Assembly (NCBI RefSeq): GCF_000317835.1
Contig: NC_019789.1
Span: 492,631 to 556,630, forward strand
Length of the DNA: 64,000 nucleotides
Direction of reading: 5' to 3'
Source: Deinococcus peraridilitoris DSM 19664
GTDB lineage: Bacteria > Deinococcota > Deinococci > Deinococcales > Deinococcaceae
A program made the position numbers and the translations under genes. Below the pieces are notes generated by a model that saw only the letters and a program-made list of their open reading frames with translations, had not been told where the DNA came from and ran no database searches. Shown one piece after another: positions 36,387 to 44,764 of this stretch. How positions within the stretch are numbered: position 1 is the stretch's first letter; each line of letters opens with the position of its first letter.

Positions 36387-37988
36387 TCATTTGCTCTTGG
36401 TCACTTTCCAGATGATGCCCGTACCCGCCTGCGGCTCATGGGGTGGTAGCCCCCGCTTCGCCCGCTCCATATCCGTAATTACTTGTCCGTAATCCACGAT
36501 GTACATCGCGCCGTCCGGTCCGAACTTCACGTCAAAGGGCCGCTCCAGCCCCATGCCTTTCGCGCCCTGCGTGGAAGCAGGTCCGGGCCGCCGGTTGTGA
36601 ATGAAGGGCATGACCTGCTTCTGGCCGGTCTTCGGGTCGATCCGGACGATGCGCGAGCCGACGGGTTGCTTGCGCAGCGGGTTGGTAGGAGGTGCCAGGT
36701 CACCCCATTCAGCGACGAAGATGTGACCTGCCCAGTCACCCCATGACGCCGGTGCGACGTCCAGCATGGAGGGCGAGGAGTTCACCGGGTGCAGGCCCGC
36801 CACCAGGGCGGGATCCGGTGGGGTGAGTCCACTGGCCTGATGGTCGATGACGGTACCGACCATCTTGCCTTGCGATTTCCCGTTGACGAACACTTCAGCC
36901 AGGTGCTCTTTTGGTGGAGCGAACTTGGGAAGTGACACGGGCTCTTTCGCCGCAGAGAAGTCAGGCCAGCCGTACCAGGCGCCCTTCTTGATGCGGTACG
37001 TCGCGTCGTATTGATCGTTGACGGGCCGTGAGCCGCGCACGTCATAGCCGTTCTCCGCGGCATACGCGTTCCCCTGATCGTCCCAGGCGATCCCGATCAG
37101 GTTACGCGTTCCCCAGGCGTACACCTCCAGGGTGCCTTCCGGGTCCTTGGGATCAAAGGTCAATATGGCGCCACCGCACTTGGTGCGTCCCTTGATGACC
37201 TGACCGGGTGTTGTTTCGGTGCCAAAGGGAACGTAAGCGCCCGTTCGCACCATGTCTCCCTTCTGTTCCGTTCGGAAGTCCTCCGACTGGAAGTCGAGGC
37301 CTTTTAGGACGATGTCCTTACATGGCGTGGTGTGCGCTTTGGGACTGCGTATCAGGTAGGGTTTCTCGTCCGGGCCGACCACGGCGGCATTCGCAGCAGG
37401 ACCGGAGAGCAGGTACATTTTTCCGTCCGGGCCCATCTTGATGTCATCGAGTTGGTGTTCCGTCTGGCTGTCGATGAAGCCGCTGAGGAGCCGCTCCATC
37501 TTCCCGTCCTTGGTCACGCGTGAAACCGCGCCGGTGAGGTCCTTGGGGTCACGGTGGGTGAAGTAGAACGCGCCGTCGTGCCAGACGAGACCGACCACCG
37601 GGTTGTGCACCCCGCGATTCGTGCCGGAGCCATGCAGGGTCTGGTCGGTGAGGTTCACGACTTGTCTGGCCTTGCCGTTCTCGATGAGCATGATGCGTGA
37701 GGCGCTCAGTTGTTCCAGGAAGCCACCGCCCGCCTCGGCGACGTACATTTTCCCCTGATCGTCCCAGGTGAGGGCGGTCGGGTAGGTGAGACCGTCCACG
37801 ACCTTCTCAATCTTGTAGCCGTCCGGCAGGACGAAGACGCCCTGGGCGGTGGAGGTCTGTTGCTGCTGGTTGGACTGTTGCTTGGCTGACGGGCCTTCTG
37901 TTCCACCGCTCAGGGCGGTTTGGGCGATGAGTGCTGTGGCGAGGGTAAGGGTGACCACCAGGGCGTTTCTGCTTCTTTTGTTCATCAT
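36387..37988 (-). CDS. L-sorbosone dehydrogenase-like / PQQ-type sugar dehydrogenase beta-propeller protein
   Basis: The 533-residue protein has a signal peptide (about 1-25, ending ALS-GGT) and a Gln-rich linker (SAKQQSNQQQQ) before a beta-propeller. Landmarks are LPDGYKIEKVVDGLTYPTAL, VYAWGTRNLIGIAWDDQGNA, GAWYGWPDFS and VKFGPDGAMYIVDYGQV, the sorbosone-dehydrogenase/soluble glucose dehydrogenase layout. ATG 37988 follows GGAGGAAAG. It would oxidise sugars or related alcohols outside the cytoplasm. Paralogues lie at 61065 and 62401. Confidence 0.82.
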   Translation of the reverse strand: MMNKRSRNALVVTLTLATALIAQTALSGGTEGPSAKQQSNQQQQTSTAQGVFVLPDGYKIEKVVDGLTYPTALTWDDQGKMYVAEAGGGFLEQLSASRIMLIENGKARQVVNLTDQTLHGSGTNRGVHNPVVGLVWHDGAFYFTHRDPKDLTGAVSRVTKDGKMERLLSGFIDSQTEHQLDDIKMGPDGKMYLLSGPAANAAVVGPDEKPYLIRSPKAHTTPCKDIVLKGLDFQSEDFRTEQKGDMVRTGAYVPFGTETTPGQVIKGRTKCGGAILTFDPKDPEGTLEVYAWGTRNLIGIAWDDQGNAYAAENGYDVRGSRPVNDQYDATYRIKKGAWYGWPDFSAAKEPVSLPKFAPPKEHLAEVFVNGKSQGKMVGTVIDHQASGLTPPDPALVAGLHPVNSSPSMLDVAPASWGDWAGHIFVAEWGDLAPPTNPLRKQPVGSRIVRIDPKTGQKQVMPFIHNRRPGPASTQGAKGMGLERPFDVKFGPDGAMYIVDYGQVITDMERAKRGLPPHEPQAGTGIIWKVTKSK

Positions 37989-38250
37989 CTTTCCTCCTGT
38001 TGTTCTCATGATTTGGTCAGGTTCAGCGTAAGAGCGTGAGCACTCATCGCTGTGTCGCCTGGACGACAGTACTGACGTTAAGCCGGGCGCATAAAGCAAC
38101 AGTAAAAACGCATCAGTCGAACAAACAGCGATGAGCAAGGACAATCGTCTAAAGTCAGCGATCAAGATGAAGCCTTACTGAGAACAGCCTTCAGGAAGGA
38201 TACGAAAAGCAGCATCCCGGAACGCGTCTCCTCTGGTACAACGCGGGCAG

Positions 38251-38320
38251 ATGACGAGCGCGTGGTTCGTACACGACACGGAACTCTTGCAACTCCTCAG
38301 TGAGGAAAACATTCAGGTGC
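38251..38320 (+). pseudogene. 5' stub of a duplicated crp-family gene
   Basis: MTSAWFVHDTELLQLLSEEN and IQV match the start of the regulator at 25465. The frame is lost where TauE/SafE-derived DNA begins near 38320. Confidence 0.88.
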
Positions 38321-38328
38321 ACCACGCC

Positions 38329-38960
38329 TCACGCCCGGCGGGCCCAGCGCACCGCTCAGGGCGTACACGCCCAGCAGCAGGGACACGTCACGACCCGCAA
38401 GAACACGCCCTTCAGGTGCCGGCCGAGGCGCGTGGCCGGGTACACGAGGGTGAAGAACAACGGGGACGCGCCGAGCGTGAACGCGAACATCACCGTCGCG
38501 CCGCTCCACGCGCTTCCCGACGCGACCGCCAGGGCCATCACCGTCTGCGTCACTCCGCAGGGAATCAGCACCGTCAACGCGCCCAGGGACAGTGGCGTGG
38601 CCGGATCGCCCGGACGGTTGGAACGCTGGCGGATAAAGCGCGTCACGCGCCGTGGCGGTTCAATCACGAAAACTGGAAGACCGGGTGGACGTTCCGCAAC
38701 CGCAAGGCGTTCCCGATCATGAACACGCCCACCGTGAACTGAAGGGCGGCCTGCATCAGCGGCGTGAGCGCCAGGAACGACCCGAGCGCGCCGAGCAGCG
38801 CGCCCAGAAGCGTGTACGCGATCAGTTTCGCCAGCAGGAACATCACGATCGGCCCGGCCGCACCCGCGCGGGAATGACCAGCCCGCAGGTCCTGCTCGGC
38901 CCGAAAGCAGGCGAGGTGGAAGCGTGGGATGTCTTCGGGGTCCTCACCACGGTTTTCGAA
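38329..38960 (-). pseudogene. Broken SafE/TauE-type (UreH-like) membrane transporter gene
   Basis: Pieces in three frames reconstruct one membrane protein: LLAKLIAYTLLGALLGALGS and LRLRNVHPVF (38664-38870), then LSLGALTVLIPCGVTQTVMA and FAFTLGASPLFFTLVYPATR (38400-38620), then SLLLGVYALSGALG (38340-38380). The IPCG motif and layout match sulfite-exporter TauE/SafE-type domains often found near copper ATPases. Two frameshifts and the abrupt 3' end against the crp stub show it is dead. Confidence 0.8.
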
Positions 38961-39033
38961 GTGATCCTGATGGTGCTGCGCCTGCACATGCGGCGTGACT
39001 GGCACACGGACACCCGGGGAGATTGACGGAACA

Positions 39034-39076
39034 AAAGGAAGGCGCCCCGCGTGAATCACGCGGGGCGCCTTCCTTT
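39034..39076 (-). terminator. Perfect 20-bp rho-independent terminator
   Basis: Twenty bases (39034-39053) pair perfectly with 39057-39076 around a 3-nt AAT loop, and on the minus strand the stem is followed by TTTTGTT. It begins at the stop of the Met/His-rich peptide gene and should end the copA operon transcript. Confidence 0.92.
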
Positions 39077-39273
39077 CAGTGCTGCTCCATCATGCGCTGG
39101 CAGTGCTGCATCATTTCCGTCATGCCGCGCTCGTTCATGTGCTGCATGCCGGTCTGCATGCGCTCGTGATGGGACGCGCCGGGCCCTCTGGACGGGGTGT
39201 CGCTCGTCTGTGCGTGCGCGAAGCCGAGGAGCAAGCTGCTGCCGATCAGGGCGGTCAGTACGGCTTTCTTCAT
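39076..39273 (-). CDS. Small exported Met/His-rich peptide (65 aa)
   Basis: MKKAVLTALIGSSLLLGFAHA is a clear signal peptide. The 44-residue mature part is rich in Met, His and Gln (HHERMQTGMQHMNERGMTEM then MQHCQRMMEQH), a composition typical of periplasmic copper-binding peptides. An AAGGAGA site precedes the ATG. It is downstream of copA, the cupredoxin and tlpA and ends at a strong terminator, so a copper-chelating or chaperone role is likely. No named family. Confidence 0.8.
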   Translation of the reverse strand: MKKAVLTALIGSSLLLGFAHAQTSDTPSRGPGASHHERMQTGMQHMNERGMTEMMQHCQRMMEQH

Positions 39274-39386
39274 GGGTTCTCCTTCTCCGGCCTGGCCGGG
39301 ATGCGCTTACCGTACCCACCTCGTGTTCAGCGGCGATAAAGACCCGCGAACCTCAAGCGGTGATGAAGAACCCCGGCGTAGGCGCG

Positions 39387-39926
39387 TCATGGCGTCACGC
39401 CGATCTTCGGCAGCTCCCGCGTGAGGTGTTCGCGTGTGAGGGTTCCCTGCACGAAAGCGCGCACCACCCCGTGGCGGTCCACGAAGAACGTCTCGGGAAT
39501 GGCGGACACGCCGTAATCAATGGCGGTGCGCGAGCCGGGGTCGAAGACGCTGGGGAACGTCAGGTTGAACTCGTCACGGAACGCCCGCGCGTTCTTGAGG
39601 GTGTCCTGGAACACCACGCCCACCACCACCAGGCCCCGGTCGTCCTGACGAGCGGCGAGTTCCTGCAACAGGGGCGCTTCCTCACGGCAGGGAAGGCACC
39701 ACGACGCCCAGAAGTTGATCAGCACCGGCCGGCCGCGCAGTTGCGCGAATTCCAGCGAACTGCCGTCCAGCGTCTCCAGCTTGAAGTTCGGGGCGGCCTG
39801 ACCGAGCAGGGGCACACCTTCCGCACCCCCACGCAGCAGCGCGGCCGCCAGGACGATCACCAGCAATGCCGACAGGATCGGCGGTATCCATCTTCTCAGC
39901 AAGCACCTCACCGGCGAGCGCGGCAC
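39387..39926 (-). CDS. TlpA/ResA-type membrane-anchored thioredoxin
   Basis: The 179-residue protein has an N-terminal membrane anchor (about 12-33), LGQAAPNFKLETLDG and the redox motif WASWCLPCREEAP (CxxC). The cis-Pro region reads SAIPETFFVDRHG, and the central insert GVVFQDTLKNARAF is typical of CcmG/ResA. It acts outside the cytoplasmic membrane, reducing cysteine thiols for cytochrome c or copper-site assembly. Start GTG 39926 is uncertain; an in-frame GTG at 39911 is possible. Confidence 0.88.
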   Translation of the reverse strand: MPRSPVRCLLRRWIPPILSALLVIVLAAALLRGGAEGVPLLGQAAPNFKLETLDGSSLEFAQLRGRPVLINFWASWCLPCREEAPLLQELAARQDDRGLVVVGVVFQDTLKNARAFRDEFNLTFPSVFDPGSRTAIDYGVSAIPETFFVDRHGVVRAFVQGTLTREHLTRELPKIGVTP

Positions 39927-39990
39927 TGCTCGGCGCTCGCGTCATCACGTCACTCGCGTGTTCAATTCCAATACGGGAACGTGGTGTTCC

Positions 39991-40221
39991 TCAACTCAGG
40001 CCGCGTTTGAGGCGCTGGAATTCCTCGTCGCTGATCTCCCCGCGGGCGTAGCGTTCACGCGCGATTTCCAGCGCCCGGTCCGCTTCGCCGCTGCGGCTGG
40101 ACTGACGCAGCACGTACCGCGCGAGGAACACCACCGCGACGACCAGCGCGATCCAGAACAGCGCGGTGAGCAGCATGCTCATGCCGCACGCGCCGCCCAT
40201 CATGTTCATCATGCCCATCAC
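39991..40221 (-). CDS. SHOCT-domain membrane protein (76 aa)
   Basis: A Met-rich N-terminus (MMGMMNMMGG), one transmembrane helix (about 16-38) and a C-terminal SHOCT motif (ALEIARERYARGEISDEEFQ) are visible. Start is GTG 40221 or ATG 40218. It follows the cupredoxin gene by one base. The Met-rich start suggests copper contact. Confidence 0.85.
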   Translation of the reverse strand: MMGMMNMMGGACGMSMLLTALFWIALVVAVVFLARYVLRQSSRSGEADRALEIARERYARGEISDEEFQRLKRGLS

Positions 40222-40222
40222 G

Positions 40223-40603
40223 TCAGGTCCTCGCGATCAGTTTGCCTTTGTACATGTTCATTCCGCAGGTGAACTCGTACTCGCCCGGCCCTTGCGGCGT
40301 GACTTCCAGCGTCACGGTCTCGTTCTCCGGCAGGTGGGCGCGCTGTCCGAAGGCGGGCAGGACGACTTCCTCCCCGCAGGTGCTCGCTTCGCGTCGCGTG
40401 AAGTTCAGCCTGACAGGCTGTCCGGCTTTCACTTCGATCAGGGCGGGCTGGTACCCGCCTTTCACGGTCACGTCAATTTCCTGCATGCCTCCCTCCTGTG
40501 TTTGTGCCTGGACGCTGTCGCGTTTGTAAAGCCAGAACCACCAGACGATCCAGGCGATCACGCCGAGCCCGGCGAAGTTCACGATCAGTTGCGTGGCGGT
40601 CAT
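40223..40603 (-). CDS. Membrane-anchored cupredoxin-domain protein
   Basis: The 126-residue protein has one N-terminal helix (about 5-25) and a cupredoxin-like beta-barrel: [38 protein letters not shown] and [16 protein letters not shown]. Cys and Met residues in the last segment are the likely copper ligands. ATG 40603 overlaps the copA stop by 4 nt with GGAGGTGAAAG upstream. It probably passes copper to or from the ATPase. Confidence 0.88.
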   Translation of the reverse strand: MTATQLIVNFAGLGVIAWIVWWFWLYKRDSVQAQTQEGGMQEIDVTVKGGYQPALIEVKAGQPVRLNFTRREASTCGEEVVLPAFGQRAHLPENETVTLEVTPQGPGEYEFTCGMNMYKGKLIART

Positions 40604-43110
40604 GCTTTCACCTCCGCGAGGCGGGGCTTGAAGAAACGCAGGCGGTTGGCGTTCGTGACGACCGTCACGCTCGACAGGGCCATCGCCGCGCCCGCCAGGA
40701 TCGGGGAGAGCAGAATGCCCACAAACGGGAAGAGCAGACCCGCCGCGATGGGAATGCCCAGCAGGTTGTAGATGAACGCGCCGAACAAGTTCTGCTTGAT
40801 GTTCTTCAGTGTCGCGCGTGACACCTCCACCGCGGTGACGACGCCGCGCAGGCTCCCACCGACCAGGGTGACGTCCGCCGCTTCGATGGCCACGTCGGTG
40901 CCCGTGCCGACCGCGAAGCCCACGTCCGCCTGCGCGAGGGCGGGAGCGTCGTTGATGCCGTCCCCGACCATGCCGATCAGACGCGCGCCCCGCCCGCCGC
41001 GTTCCTTGCCAGCAGCGTTCTCTTTCTGTAACGCCGCGACGTTGCGGGCTTTGTCTTCCGGCAGGACTTCCGCGAGGACATCGCTGATGCCCGTCTGCCT
41101 GGCGATCGCGTGCGCGGTCCGTTCGTTGTCACCGGTCATCATCACCACCCGCAACCCGAGCGCGCGCAGGGCCTTGATCGCCTCTACCGAGTCCTCCTTG
41201 ATGGTGTCCGCGACGGCGATCACCCCGGCGGGAGCGCCGTCCACTGCGACGAACATCGGCGTTTTCCCTTCGTCCGCGAAGCGCGCGACGTCCTGCTCGA
41301 ACACGCCCGCGTCGATGCCTTCGCGCTGCATCAGCTTCACGTTCCCGACCAGCACACGCCGCCCGGCCACCGTCGCGTCCACCCCGTGACCGGGCACGGC
41401 ACCGAACGCCTCCGGTTCACCCAGGTCGATATTCCGATTGCGCGCGCCACGCACGATGGCTTCCGCCAGGGGGTGTTCGCTGCGCTTATCCGCCACGGCC
41501 GCCAGCATCAGCAACTCGTCCGCTCCGTAGCTTCCGTGCGGCTGGACGTCCGTGAGTTCCGGCTTGCCCTTGGTGATCGTGCCGGTCTTGTCAAGCACGA
41601 TCACGTCCAGCCGCGTAGCGGTCTCCAGTGCTTCACCGTTGCGGATCAACACGCCGTTCTCCGCGGCTTTGCCAATACCGACCATCAAGCCCATCGGGGT
41701 GGCGAGGCCCAGTGCGCACGGGCAGGCGATGACGAGGACCGTCACGGCGGTCACGACCGCGAAGTTCAGCGCGGGCGCCGGGCCGAAGTTGAACCACACC
41801 AGGAACGTGACAATCGCGATGATCATCACGGCCGGCACGAAGTAACTGCTGATCACGTCCGCGAGCCGCGCGATGGGCGCTTTTGACCCTTGCGCCTGCT
41901 GCACCAGCCGTACGATCTGCGCGAGCGCCGTGTCCTTGCCCACCTTGGTCGCGCGAAAAGTGAACGCGCCGGTGGTGTTCAGGCTCGCCCCGATGACGCT
42001 GTCCCCGTTCTTCTTGTCCACGGGTACGCTTTCGCCCGTCACGACGCTCTCGTCGAGCGCACTCTGCCCGTCGAGGATCACGCCGTCCACCGGGACTTTC
42101 TCGCCGGGACGGACGATGACGGTCTCCCCTACCGCAACCTGCTCGACGGGCACTTCCACTTCCTGCCCGCCGCGCACGACGCGCGCGGATTTCGCCTGCA
42201 ACTCCAGCAGTTTCCTGATCGCCGCGCCCGAACGGGTTTTCGCGCGCAGTTCCAGCGCCTGCCCCAGGACGATCAGTGCGATGATCACCACCGCCACGTC
42301 AAAGAACATCCCGGCGGTGCCCGCGGGGAACAAACCGGGGGCGAGCACCGCGACGGTGGAGTACGCCCACGCGGAACCCGTGCCGAGCGCCACGAGCGTG
42401 TCCATGTTCGCGTTGTGGTTGCGCAGGTTATTCCAGGCGCCGCTGAAGAACTGCCCGCCGGACCAGGCGAGCACCGCGAACGTCAGCACCGACGCGCTGA
42501 TGCCGATCACGCGGTGGTACGCCATCAGCGCCTCCCCAAAGGCCGGGCTGAGCTCCATGAACATCGTCACGAACACTGGAACGGCGACGACCGCCGCGAA
42601 CCAGAATTTCGCCATCAGGAGGCGGTACTCGCGCGCGCGCGCTTCCACCTGCGGATCCACATCCTCCTGCGCGCCCTCACGCGCCAGGTGATACCCGGCC
42701 GCTTCAGCGTGCGCCTGCACGTCCGCGAAGCTTGTCACGCCCGATACGTACGTCACGCGAACCGTTCGTTGTGGCGGGTCCGCCTGCACGTGCGTCACCC
42801 CGGGTGCGTCCAGCAGCGTCCGGTGCAGGGCGGCTGCGTCCGTGAACGGCTGGGTGCCTTCCACGGTGAGGTCCATGGTGCTGAGGCGCACGTCGTACCC
42901 GCTGCCCTGCACGGCCTGACGGAGTTGCTCCACGTTCGTGCGCGCGGGGTCGTACTGCACGTACGCCTTCTCCTGCGGAAGGTTCACCTGCACGCTGACG
43001 ACGCCGTCGTGTTTCTCCAGAGCGCGTTCCACCCGGCGGACGCAGCTCGCGCAGGTCATTCCTTCCAGCGGCAACTCCGCCTGTACGGACACGTTTCCCT
43101 GCTTCGTCAT
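40600..43110 (-). CDS. copA: Copper-translocating P1B-type ATPase
   Basis: The 836-residue pump has an N-terminal HMA domain with CASC (Cys20, Cys23) and a second HMA-like domain (about 78-146) that lacks CxxC. Eight membrane helices, the phosphatase loop VTGES, the ion motif CPC at 463-465, the phosphorylated Asp507 in DKTGT, the SEHPLA nucleotide site and [10 protein letters not shown] follow. The CPC motif and C-terminal [10 protein letters not shown] tail fit Cu(I) export. ATG 43110 has GGAGGGAG upstream. Its promoter carries the copper box at 43159-43190. Confidence 0.95.
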   Translation of the reverse strand: MTKQGNVSVQAELPLEGMTCASCVRRVERALEKHDGVVSVQVNLPQEKAYVQYDPARTNVEQLRQAVQGSGYDVRLSTMDLTVEGTQPFTDAAALHRTLLDAPGVTHVQADPPQRTVRVTYVSGVTSFADVQAHAEAAGYHLAREGAQEDVDPQVEARAREYRLLMAKFWFAAVVAVPVFVTMFMELSPAFGEALMAYHRVIGISASVLTFAVLAWSGGQFFSGAWNNLRNHNANMDTLVALGTGSAWAYSTVAVLAPGLFPAGTAGMFFDVAVVIIALIVLGQALELRAKTRSGAAIRKLLELQAKSARVVRGGQEVEVPVEQVAVGETVIVRPGEKVPVDGVILDGQSALDESVVTGESVPVDKKNGDSVIGASLNTTGAFTFRATKVGKDTALAQIVRLVQQAQGSKAPIARLADVISSYFVPAVMIIAIVTFLVWFNFGPAPALNFAVVTAVTVLVIACPCALGLATPMGLMVGIGKAAENGVLIRNGEALETATRLDVIVLDKTGTITKGKPELTDVQPHGSYGADELLMLAAVADKRSEHPLAEAIVRGARNRNIDLGEPEAFGAVPGHGVDATVAGRRVLVGNVKLMQREGIDAGVFEQDVARFADEGKTPMFVAVDGAPAGVIAVADTIKEDSVEAIKALRALGLRVVMMTGDNERTAHAIARQTGISDVLAEVLPEDKARNVAALQKENAAGKERGGRGARLIGMVGDGINDAPALAQADVGFAVGTGTDVAIEAADVTLVGGSLRGVVTAVEVSRATLKNIKQNLFGAFIYNLLGIPIAAGLLFPFVGILLSPILAGAAMALSSVTVVTNANRLRFFKPRLAEVKA

Positions 43111-43158
43111 GTCGCTCCCTCCTGTGGCCGCGCTCGGTAGGCACGGCCCTTCACCGTG

Positions 43159-43190
43159 AGGGTACGCCCACCCTGTTAAATGCCAATAAA
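43159..43190 (-). promoter_or_regulatory. Copper-box promoter of the copA operon
   Basis: Read on the minus strand: TTTATT, then TTTAACA (43174-43180), nine bases, then the -10 box TACCCT (43159-43164). The two TTTA cores are 10 bp apart. No TTGACA-like -35 lies at the right distance, so activation by a bound regulator is expected. The same 32-bp layout occurs at 47978, 53906, 55854 and 58504. Confidence 0.8.
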
Positions 43191-43312
43191 GCCCGGCGGT
43201 GGTGCTCTTCGAAGATCCGCTCAACGAGGAATTCGGCGTCGCGCCCCACCCCGCCGAGCAGCGCTGAAGTGCGGGTGTGCTGCCACGACATTCCCGGGAA
43301 GTACAGCCTTGT
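43190..43312 (-). pseudogene. 3' fragment of a flavin monooxygenase gene
   Basis: The minus strand encodes [20 protein letters not shown] and [15 protein letters not shown], nearly identical to the last 35 residues of the monooxygenase at 48018. Similarity ends at the copA promoter. The intact gene likewise ends just upstream of the CopC-CopD promoter, so gene end and promoter were duplicated as a block. Upstream DNA to 43480 encodes an unrelated basic stretch. Confidence 0.85.
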
Positions 43313-43527
43313 GACGTCGCGCAAGGGTACTTGTTTGCGAAGCCGTTTCCTACGAACGGGTTGCTTTAATTCGTGAATGCTGGAGCGCTTGATTCCCCGA
43401 AAGGGGAAGCACTGGGGCTCCGGGGCAGCAATAGCATCCGCAACAACGAACGCTTTTGCAGCTTCGGCGTTGAGGGACATGCCCGCACCTCACGTTCGAC
43501 TCCCGCAGACTCGTGCACGATGGAAGC

Positions 43528-43941
43528 ATGACCGACACCGCGAGCCTCCCGATCGGCCAGCTCGCCGCTCAGACCAATGAGACCATCAAGACCCTGCGGT
43601 ACTGGACGAACTTGGGCCTGCTCACCTGTGAGCGCCAGCCCAGCGGGTACCGGCACTACCCCCCGGTGGCCATCGAGCAGGCCCGCTTCATCCGCTGTGC
43701 CCAAGCGGCAGGATTTACCCTGGAGGAGGTGCGCACCGTGCTGGCGATCCGCGCTGACGGTCGCAAACCGTGCGGTCACGTGAAGGTGGAACTCGAAGCG
43801 CACCTTGTGAACGTCCGTGCACACATTGCGCAACTTCAGGCGCTCGAAGCTGCACTGCAAGCAAAAGTGCAATGGGCGGACGAGCATCCTGACCCCGAGT
43901 GCCATGCTGCGGGTTGCGTCTACCTTGAGGTTCCCGCCTGA
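43528..43941 (+). CDS. MerR-family metal-responsive regulator
   Basis: The 137-residue protein has the MerR winged helix (IGQLAAQTNETIKTLRYWTN, then GLL and PSGYRHYP), a dimerisation helix and three cysteines at 82, 125 and 130. Cys82 matches the mercury ligand of Tn-type MerR, and a CxxxxC loop (ECHAAGC) near the end takes the place of the other two. A GTG 15 nt earlier is an alternative start. It precedes a promoter with the classic MerR architecture and should activate the genes at 43983-45930. Confidence 0.9.
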   Translation: MTDTASLPIGQLAAQTNETIKTLRYWTNLGLLTCERQPSGYRHYPPVAIEQARFIRCAQAAGFTLEEVRTVLAIRADGRKPCGHVKVELEAHLVNVRAHIAQLQALEAALQAKVQWADEHPDPECHAAGCVYLEVPA

Positions 43942-43944
43942 CGC

Positions 43945-43983
43945 TTGACTCTCCCCCAAAGGGGAGTGTTTAGCCTCAGGGTA
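43945..43983 (+). promoter_or_regulatory. MerR-type leaderless promoter
   Basis: TTGACT (43945-43950) and TAGCCT (43971-43976) are separated by 20 bp, the over-long spacer typical of MerR-activated promoters. The spacer contains the dyad CTCCCC-CAAA-GGGGAG (43951-43966). Only 6 nt separate the -10 box from the ATG at 43983, and no ribosome binding site exists, so the mRNA should start at or next to the AUG. Confidence 0.88.
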
Positions 43984-44462
43984 TGAACGAACCCAGCTGC
44001 TGCACCACCAGCGAGGCGCTGACAAGCTGTCCGGCGTGTGGTGCGAGAGGAAAAACCATCAAGCTCATCACCCTCAAGGCGCTCCTGCTCCCTCACGCGC
44101 TCACCACCCTCGAACCCGCCGAGCACTACCGCTTCTGCCCTGACGCGGCATGCGAGGTCACGTACTTCAGCGACCACCGCGCGTACAGTCGAGCGGACGT
44201 GAAGGTACCGGTCTACCAGAAGGATCCAGGCGACAGCGTCCCGGTCTGCTACTGCTTCGCGTACACCAGAAGGAACCTCGAACTGGCCGCGCACGACGAG
44301 TCGACGCACGAGATTCCGCGCGTCATCCAGGACCACATCAAAGCAGGACGTTGCGGCTGTGAAGTGAACAATCCGCAAGGCTCCTGCTGCCTCGGGAACG
44401 TGAACAAAGCACTCACCCGGCTGCGAGAAGCCAAACCACCACCTTTGAGGGCGCAGGAATGA
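43983..44462 (+). CDS. CopZ-like Fe-S/zinc-ribbon metallochaperone
   Basis: The 159-residue protein matches the N-terminal domain of Archaeoglobus CopZ: a zinc ribbon (SCPACGARGKTIKLITLKAL), FCPDAACEVTYF, CYCFAYTRRN and the BFD-like [2Fe-2S] cysteines GRCGCEVNNPQGSCCLGNVN. The extra CC at the N-terminus (EPSCCTTSE) may bind a thiophilic metal. There is no C-terminal HMA domain. First gene of the MerR-controlled operon; it likely carries Hg(II) or Cu(I) to the next proteins. Confidence 0.85.
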   Translation: MNEPSCCTTSEALTSCPACGARGKTIKLITLKALLLPHALTTLEPAEHYRFCPDAACEVTYFSDHRAYSRADVKVPVYQKDPGDSVPVCYCFAYTRRNLELAAHDESTHEIPRVIQDHIKAGRCGCEVNNPQGSCCLGNVNKALTRLREAKPPPLRAQE

Positions 44463-44764
44463 AGCGCTTGCATCGCTCCCTGCTGCTCGGCAGTGCGTTG
44501 CTGCTGTGCCCCTGCCATCTGCCCGTATTGATCGCCTTGCTTGCCGGTGGACTGGGTGGGGGCGCCGTCGTCACTTTCCTCAGTCAGAACATGGCCTGGA
44601 CGATGGCGCTGGCGAGCTTGTATTTCATACTTGCCATGTGGTTTGGTACGCGCCTGCTCCAAAAGGAGGATCGGGCGCCCCAGCCAGCAGCGAATCATTC
44701 AGGCGACTGCTGCGCTCCTGTTCCACACGCCTCACTCGCCTCGCGTTCCAGCAGATCCGAATGA
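44459..44764 (+). CDS. MerE-like small membrane protein
   Basis: The 101-residue protein has two membrane helices and the key motif LCPCHLPVLIALLAGG, which matches the CPCHLP motif of mercury transporter MerE. A C-terminal CC pair (GDCCAP) adds a second metal site. It overlaps the chaperone stop (ATGA) and the decayed flavoprotein start (ATGA). Likely moves mercury across the inner membrane. Confidence 0.82.
   Translation: MKRLHRSLLLGSALLLCPCHLPVLIALLAGGLGGGAVVTFLSQNMAWTMALASLYFILAMWFGTRLLQKEDRAPQPAANHSGDCCAPVPHASLASRSSRSE

Larger units (their letters stand above)
35944..38320. repeat. Segmental duplication, copy B (partner at 24530-25535)
   Basis: Copy B holds a truncated SDR, an intact sorbosone-dehydrogenase-like gene and 23 codons of crp. 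Copy A holds the reverse: intact SDR and crp and a deleted dehydrogenase. Both ends of copy B (near 35944 and 38320) fall inside genes, so it was cut out of a longer segment. Confidence 0.9.

Noticed and set aside
43174..43180. TTTAACA as an ordinary -35 element
   Set aside because: Only nine bases separate it from the -10 box at all five promoters, too short for sigma70 contact; a regulator box fits better.
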